Source of the DNA: Monoraphidium neglectum
Lineage: Eukaryota > Chlorophyta > Chlorophyceae > Sphaeropleales > Selenastraceae
Length of the DNA stretch: 11,734 nt
Assembly: GCF_000611645.1 (NCBI RefSeq)
Contig: NW_014011981.1
Span: forward strand, 1-11,734
Direction: 5' to 3'
In this document: one piece after another, positions 8,063 through 11,734 of the stretch
How positions within the stretch are numbered: position 1 is the stretch's first letter
Layout of the letters: every line of letters begins with the position of its first letter
Program-made: the position numbers and the translations under genes
Notes under the pieces: generated by a model
Seen by the model: the letters and a program-made list of their open reading frames with translations, nothing else
Told to the model about the DNA's origin: nothing
Database searches by the model: none

Positions 8063-11000
8063 TCATGCACGCCGGGACCTGAGACGGCCCTTCAGACTGC
8101 CGCCCGGCGACGGCCGCTTCTGCTGCCGGGCCTCCTCCTCCTGCTGCTGCTGCTGCTTCCGCCGCGCAGCTTTTGCAGGGCTACTCGCCGCCGCAGCCGC
8201 CTTCCCTGCCGCTGCACCTGCGCCACGCCGGCCCCGCGCCGCTGCTAGCGCCGCCTCCGCCGCGGCGGGCGCCGCCCGCGCCCGCTTCGCCGGGGCCGCG
8301 GCGGCCGACGCCGCGGCCCCCCGCCGCTTCCCGGCGGCCGCCCGCGAGGGCGCCTCGAGCTGCTGCTTCCGCCGGCCACGCTGCTGCAGCGCCGGCGAGT
8401 GACGCCCCTTTCGCGACGGCCGCTGCTCCTGCTGCTTCTCCGCCGTTTCCTCATATTCTCCTTCGCCGTCCTCGGCCCCTTGCTCATCATCCTCCTCACC
8501 TCCGTCTCCACTGCTCTCCTCAAGTCCACCCTCCGGCTCGTCCCCGTCGCTGGACCCCGCCGCAGCCGCCGTCTCCTCGCCTTCCTCCCCGTCCTCTTCA
8601 CCCTCCTCTTCCTGGTCGCCGCTGCTGCTGCTGCCGCCGCCGCTGCTGTGGCCAGCCTCAGCCAGCTCACCACCATCGTCAGAGGCCCCCTGTCCCTCCT
8701 CCTCTTCCTCTTCTTCGCTGCTGCTCTCAGCGCCCGCGCCCTGCGAGCCGCCGGCATCATCGTCTTCGCCGCTGCTGTCGCCCTCTTCGCTGCCGCTGCC
8801 GCTGGCGCCGTTGCCGTTGCCGTTGGCCCAACCAGCAAAGTCGTCCGACAAGTCGTCGCCGCTGCGGCCGGCTGCGCCACGCGACGGGTCTCCATTGGGC
8901 TGATTCAGGGGACAAGAGGGGCAGAGCAGAGAAGATCAATGGCGCTCCTGAAAATTGGGGTCACACTTCACATGCAATTGGTGTCAAAGCCAATCCGATG
9001 TCGTCCAAGTGATTGAACACCATAAACGACACCGTACCCGCCATGCAGCACGAGCAGCAAGCCCTGCGTCCCCACCTGCCGCGCCGCCGCCCCGCCGAAC
9101 GCCGCCAGCTCCCCCCCTCCGTCCTCGTCGTCGCTCCCACCGCCGTCGCCGCCGCGGCCCGCCTCGTCGCCGCCCGCCTTGCCTCCACCACCGTCCGCGT
9201 CGCCCTCCCCGGGCAGCAGCACGCCAGAGGCTGCCAGGGTGTAATCGAGCAGGTACGAGGCGCGCAGCAGGCGGTCCATGCGCGCCGCGTGGCGCTCGCT
9301 GTAGGCCAGGAGGCCGTCAAATAGCTCGCGAGCCCCTGGGGTGCCCAACGGCATCAAGGGTTTTGAGAGGATGGAGCGAATTTGTGAGACACTTCACGGG
9401 TCTACTTGCTGAGTAGGGACTGTGCTGCCTTGCAGCCGTGAGGGTCGGACCGCGTGTCAACCCCACCAACAGGAAAAGGCCGGCAGACGCGGCAACCATG
9501 AACGTCCCATCCATCTGTCGTTGGGGGGGCAAGCGCCTGGCGCCGAGGCTTGGCGCGAAAGCATTAGTGCCAAGCGTCAATGAGCGCTGTAGCCCCGCGC
9601 TCGGCGGCCGCCGGGCCTCACCCGGCACCGCGAGCAGCTCCTGCGGGGCGCGCGACGACAGCAGCGCGCGCAGCATGGCCTGGGCCACGTGGCAGTTGCG
9701 CGCGTTGGTGTTCCACTCCCTGCGGGGCGCGGAGGAGGCCCGCGCAGCGGTTTAGGACGAGTGTGGGTTTGACAGGGCTTTGCGTATCGAATTCAGCGGG
9801 CCCGCTGTCGGGCAGGCTGGGGCTGCTCCTCTGAGGTGCGGCTTGGGCGCTTGGAACCGCGCTTTTGCCATGCTGCCTGCTGCGGCCGTCGCTTTTGCGT
9901 GTTGCCGCGAGCATGGCGCCAAGTCCCTGTGCCTGCGGCGTGCGGCTGCAAGTAAGGCCCATGCAAGGCGCTCGCCTGCAGTATTCGAGGGCCGTCTTCA
10001 GGTCCTCTGGCCGCATGTGCCGCACGATCTGCTGCGCCGCCGGCCCCGCGCCGGCCGCGCCCAGCGCGCGCAGCACGCCCAGCAGGCGGCCGGGGTGGCG
10101 CAGCTCGAACGCCAGGCGGGCCGCCTCGGCGTAATCCTTGTCCTGAGGGGCCGAGGGATGACGGGGCGGGCGTTGGTGGGTTTCAGGCCGCTGCAGGGGG
10201 CTGTCGGGTTTCAAGGGGTTCTGAGCTGGGGGCGGCAAAGCGCGCATGCCTTGAAGCTGCAGCCGCGACAGGCCTCCGCTGGAAGGCCAGGCTTCAGTCG
10301 GCGGCCGCGGGGAGCGTCGGTGCTGCTGCGATGTATGAGATGACGCAATGCAGAGCGGCACGACGGGCGGGGGGAGGGGAGCCCAGCCGAGCCCCACCAT
10401 GAGTGCGTTCTCCAGGTCTTGCTCGCGCTGCGCCAGCTGCTCCTGCTCGCCGGCGGCCGCCGCCGCGTCCGCCGCGGTGCTGTCCTCCCTGGAGGGCGGG
10501 GAGTGGAGAAGCGGGTCGGGCGCAGCAGGCATGGCGTGGCAAGTCAGCACAGGGGGTTGTACGCTGCGGTCGTCAGACAGGTTGCTTAACGCACACTCCT
10601 GCCCAGCAGCGAGGCGCCCTGCTCAGCAGCCAGCTTTATAATGCGGAGGGATCTGTCGCTGGCATCCCGTTGACCGTGGTCAAAGGACTCACCAGATCAC
10701 CACGCGCGCATCCGCGCCGCCAGTGGCGAGCAGCGCCTCGTGCTTGCCACCCGCCGCCAGCGCCCAGGCCCTGTCGTCGTGGCCGTCAAACGTATTGGCG
10801 CACTCTCCAGTGCGCAGCGACCACAGTTTCAGCAGGCCGTCGGCACCTTGGTGACAGGAAGAGCGTTGACGTTTGAGAGAGGGGGGTGAGAGAGCGCTGG
10901 TGGCTGGGCTGCTGGCCGGGGCCAGAGTGCTGGCCAGCCGCAAATTTTATGGGCCCATGGGGATGGGTGCGCCGCCGCGTGCGCTCTGGGCTGGACTGTG

Positions 11001-11734
11001 CTGGCAGAATGTTGTGTCCGCGAGTGCGGTGTCAGTGTGCAGACACCAAACGCGGAGTGCCCGGCAGCTGGGCAAAGTGTCTGTGCAGCAGCAAGCAGTC
11101 CTCGCCGCCAGTGTGAGTGCGGAGCGTGCGCGCGTGGGCAACCTCGGGGCCCGCGCACCGGTCGAGAGCGCCTGCAGGCCGGCCGTCGCGAAGCGGCAGC
11201 GCAGCACGCCGGCGCCGTGGCCCTCAAAGGTGCGCAGGCACGCGCCGTCCTTGAGGCTCCAGAGCTTGAGGGTCTTGTCGCCGCTGGCGCTCAGCAGCAC
11301 CTGCCAGGTTGTTTGGGAGAGAGCAGGCGGGGCAGGGAATGAAAGGGAGGTGCCAGGTCGACGCTGGGCGCAAGGTGCCATGCGATGGACCGTTCAGCCA
11401 TCCGCAGAGCACCGGCCCATGCCCCTTGGGCGCCGAATTTCCACAAAGCGGGCCTCGCTCTCATTAGCGCCTCGCCCTCAAACACAACCACCATGCATCC
11501 CGTCTTGCGAAACCAAGGGACCACAGGGAAGGGAACCACAGGGAAATCACCACCACAGGGAACCCCAGCTGCACCCCCCTGTGCCCGCGGCCCCCCGCAC
11601 CTGGTCTACTGGGCTGAACGCCACGGCCCACACGCCGCGCTTGTGGCCGCGCAGCGTCAAGCCCGCGACAAGCGTCGGCAGGGTCCACAGCTTGATGGTG
11701 CGGTCCTGGCTGGCGGTGGCGGCCAGCGCGTCGT
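8063..11734 (-). CDS. UTP13: UTP13/TBL3, WD40 subunit of the UtpB complex (last eight exons; 5' end outside window)
   Basis: Exons in transcript order: >11734-11601, 11300-11159, 10846-10693, 10488-10398, 10142-9976, 9719-9622, 9335-9076, 8899-8063. All phases match, giving 626 residues. Seen: the last WD40 repeats, including SQDRTIKLW, SASGDKTLKLW, GADGLLKLW and GGADARVVIW, with GH dipeptides between them. After the propeller comes a helix EQEQLAQREQDLENALM, then DYAEAARLAFELRHPGRLL. WNTNARNCHVAQAML, then AYSERHAARMDRLLRASYLLDYTL, complete the Utp13 C-terminal domain. This order is diagnostic. Known role: with PWP2, UTP6, UTP12, UTP18 and UTP21, it forms UtpB, which binds the U3 snoRNP and pre-18S rRNA in the nucleolus for early cleavages. 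A Gly/Asp spacer and a 278-residue tail follow the domain. The tail is first Glu/Asp/Ser/Gly-rich, then Lys/Arg/Ala/Gln-rich with likely nuclear or nucleolar localisation signals. Human TBL3 ends shortly after the domain. One intron (9720-9975) appears to be GC-AG. Confidence 0.93.
8131..8157. repeat. CTC then CTG triplet run (Glu/Gln tract of UTP13)
   Basis: Several CTC/CCT triplets are followed by five CTG triplets on the plus strand. On the coding strand these give a QQQQQ run followed by three Glu. Such runs slip easily and are likely polymorphic. Confidence 0.75.
8410..8860. repeat. Low-complexity acidic coding repeat in the UTP13 tail
   Basis: The plus strand is an irregular run of CTC, CCT, CTG and CGC triplets. 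On the coding minus strand it reads as Glu, Asp, Ser, Gly and Ala codons. Open frames on the opposite strand, rich in Leu, Pro or Arg, are a by-product of this composition. Confidence 0.8.
9720..9975 (-). other. Probable GC-AG intron in UTP13
   Basis: The exon ends TACTGCAG and the intron starts GCGAGC; the acceptor is CGCCCCGCAG. Phase 2 on both sides rebuilds an Arg codon and joins ALEYC to REWNTNARNC, both inside the conserved Utp13 domain. No GT lies near the exon end that would keep the frame and the motif. CAG|GC is the context expected of GC donors. Confidence 0.78.
11521..11562. repeat. Three copies of CCACAGGGAA in a UTP13 intron
   Basis: CCACAGGGAA occurs exactly at 11521-11530, 11536-11545 and 11553-11562, with 5- and 7-base spacers; a degraded copy (CCAAGGGA) precedes them. 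It lies within the 300-base intron between the last-but-one and preceding WD40-coding exons (11301-11600). It is a small imperfect minisatellite with no evident function. Confidence 0.75.

Noticed and set aside
8173..9012. Pro/Arg-rich 279-codon plus-strand frame resembling an algal hydroxyproline-rich wall protein
   Set aside because: The Pro/Arg richness is the antisense reading of GGC/GCC/GAG triplets in UTP13, and it lacks the regular SPP repeats or signal peptide of wall proteins.
8399..9016. Plus-strand open frame with long Leu/Ala hydrophobic stretches, resembling a membrane protein
   Set aside because: It is the exact complement of Glu/Asp/Ser codon runs in the UTP13 tail and crosses that gene's exon-intron boundary; no family motif is seen.

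Overview
This is nuclear DNA of a eukaryote, most likely a chlorophyte green alga, probably Chlorophyceae (inference). The reasons are: GC-rich coding sequence; many short introns (about 140-340 bases) with GTGCGN or GTGAGN donors and C-rich tracts before the CAG acceptors; long Ala, Gln and Glu runs; and TGTAA, the usual green-algal polyadenylation signal, downstream of each stop codon. There is no bacterial operon, CRISPR array, tRNA, rRNA, transposon or virus. I identified the genes by reading protein families by eye and by requiring splice phases to match. All four gene models stay open through every junction.

Layout: (1) 31-851, plus strand: the last two exons of a TMEM33/Pom33-family membrane protein whose 5' part lies left of the window. 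(2) 852-1455: the 3' ends of two convergent genes, with crossing poly(A) signals. (3) 1456-5590, minus strand: a complete 13-exon gene for a secreted class-3 lipase-like alpha/beta hydrolase with a cysteine-rich C-terminal module, 519 residues in the preferred model. (4) 5591-6437: non-coding, holding the lipase promoter and the probable 3' UTR of the next gene. (5) 6438-7544, minus strand: a single-exon ketopantoate-reductase-like (ApbA/PanE) NAD(P)-binding protein of 368 residues. (6) 7545-8062: non-coding. (7) 8063-11734, minus strand: the last eight exons of UTP13/TBL3, the WD40 protein of the UtpB complex of the small-subunit processome. They encode the end of the second beta-propeller, the Utp13 C-terminal domain and an unusual acidic-then-basic tail of about 280 residues.

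The three minus-strand genes run head to tail (UTP13, reductase, lipase) and meet the TMEM33-like gene tail to tail. They do not form a pathway: rRNA maturation, redox metabolism, extracellular lipid hydrolysis and endomembrane shaping are unrelated jobs, as expected for a gene-dense algal nuclear locus. I do not see an undescribed system here. The points of interest are gene-level: a GC-AG intron in UTP13, its charged tail, an intronless reductase of possibly bacterial origin, a lipase joined to an unfamiliar Cys-rich domain with an alternative ending, and overlapping convergent 3' UTRs.
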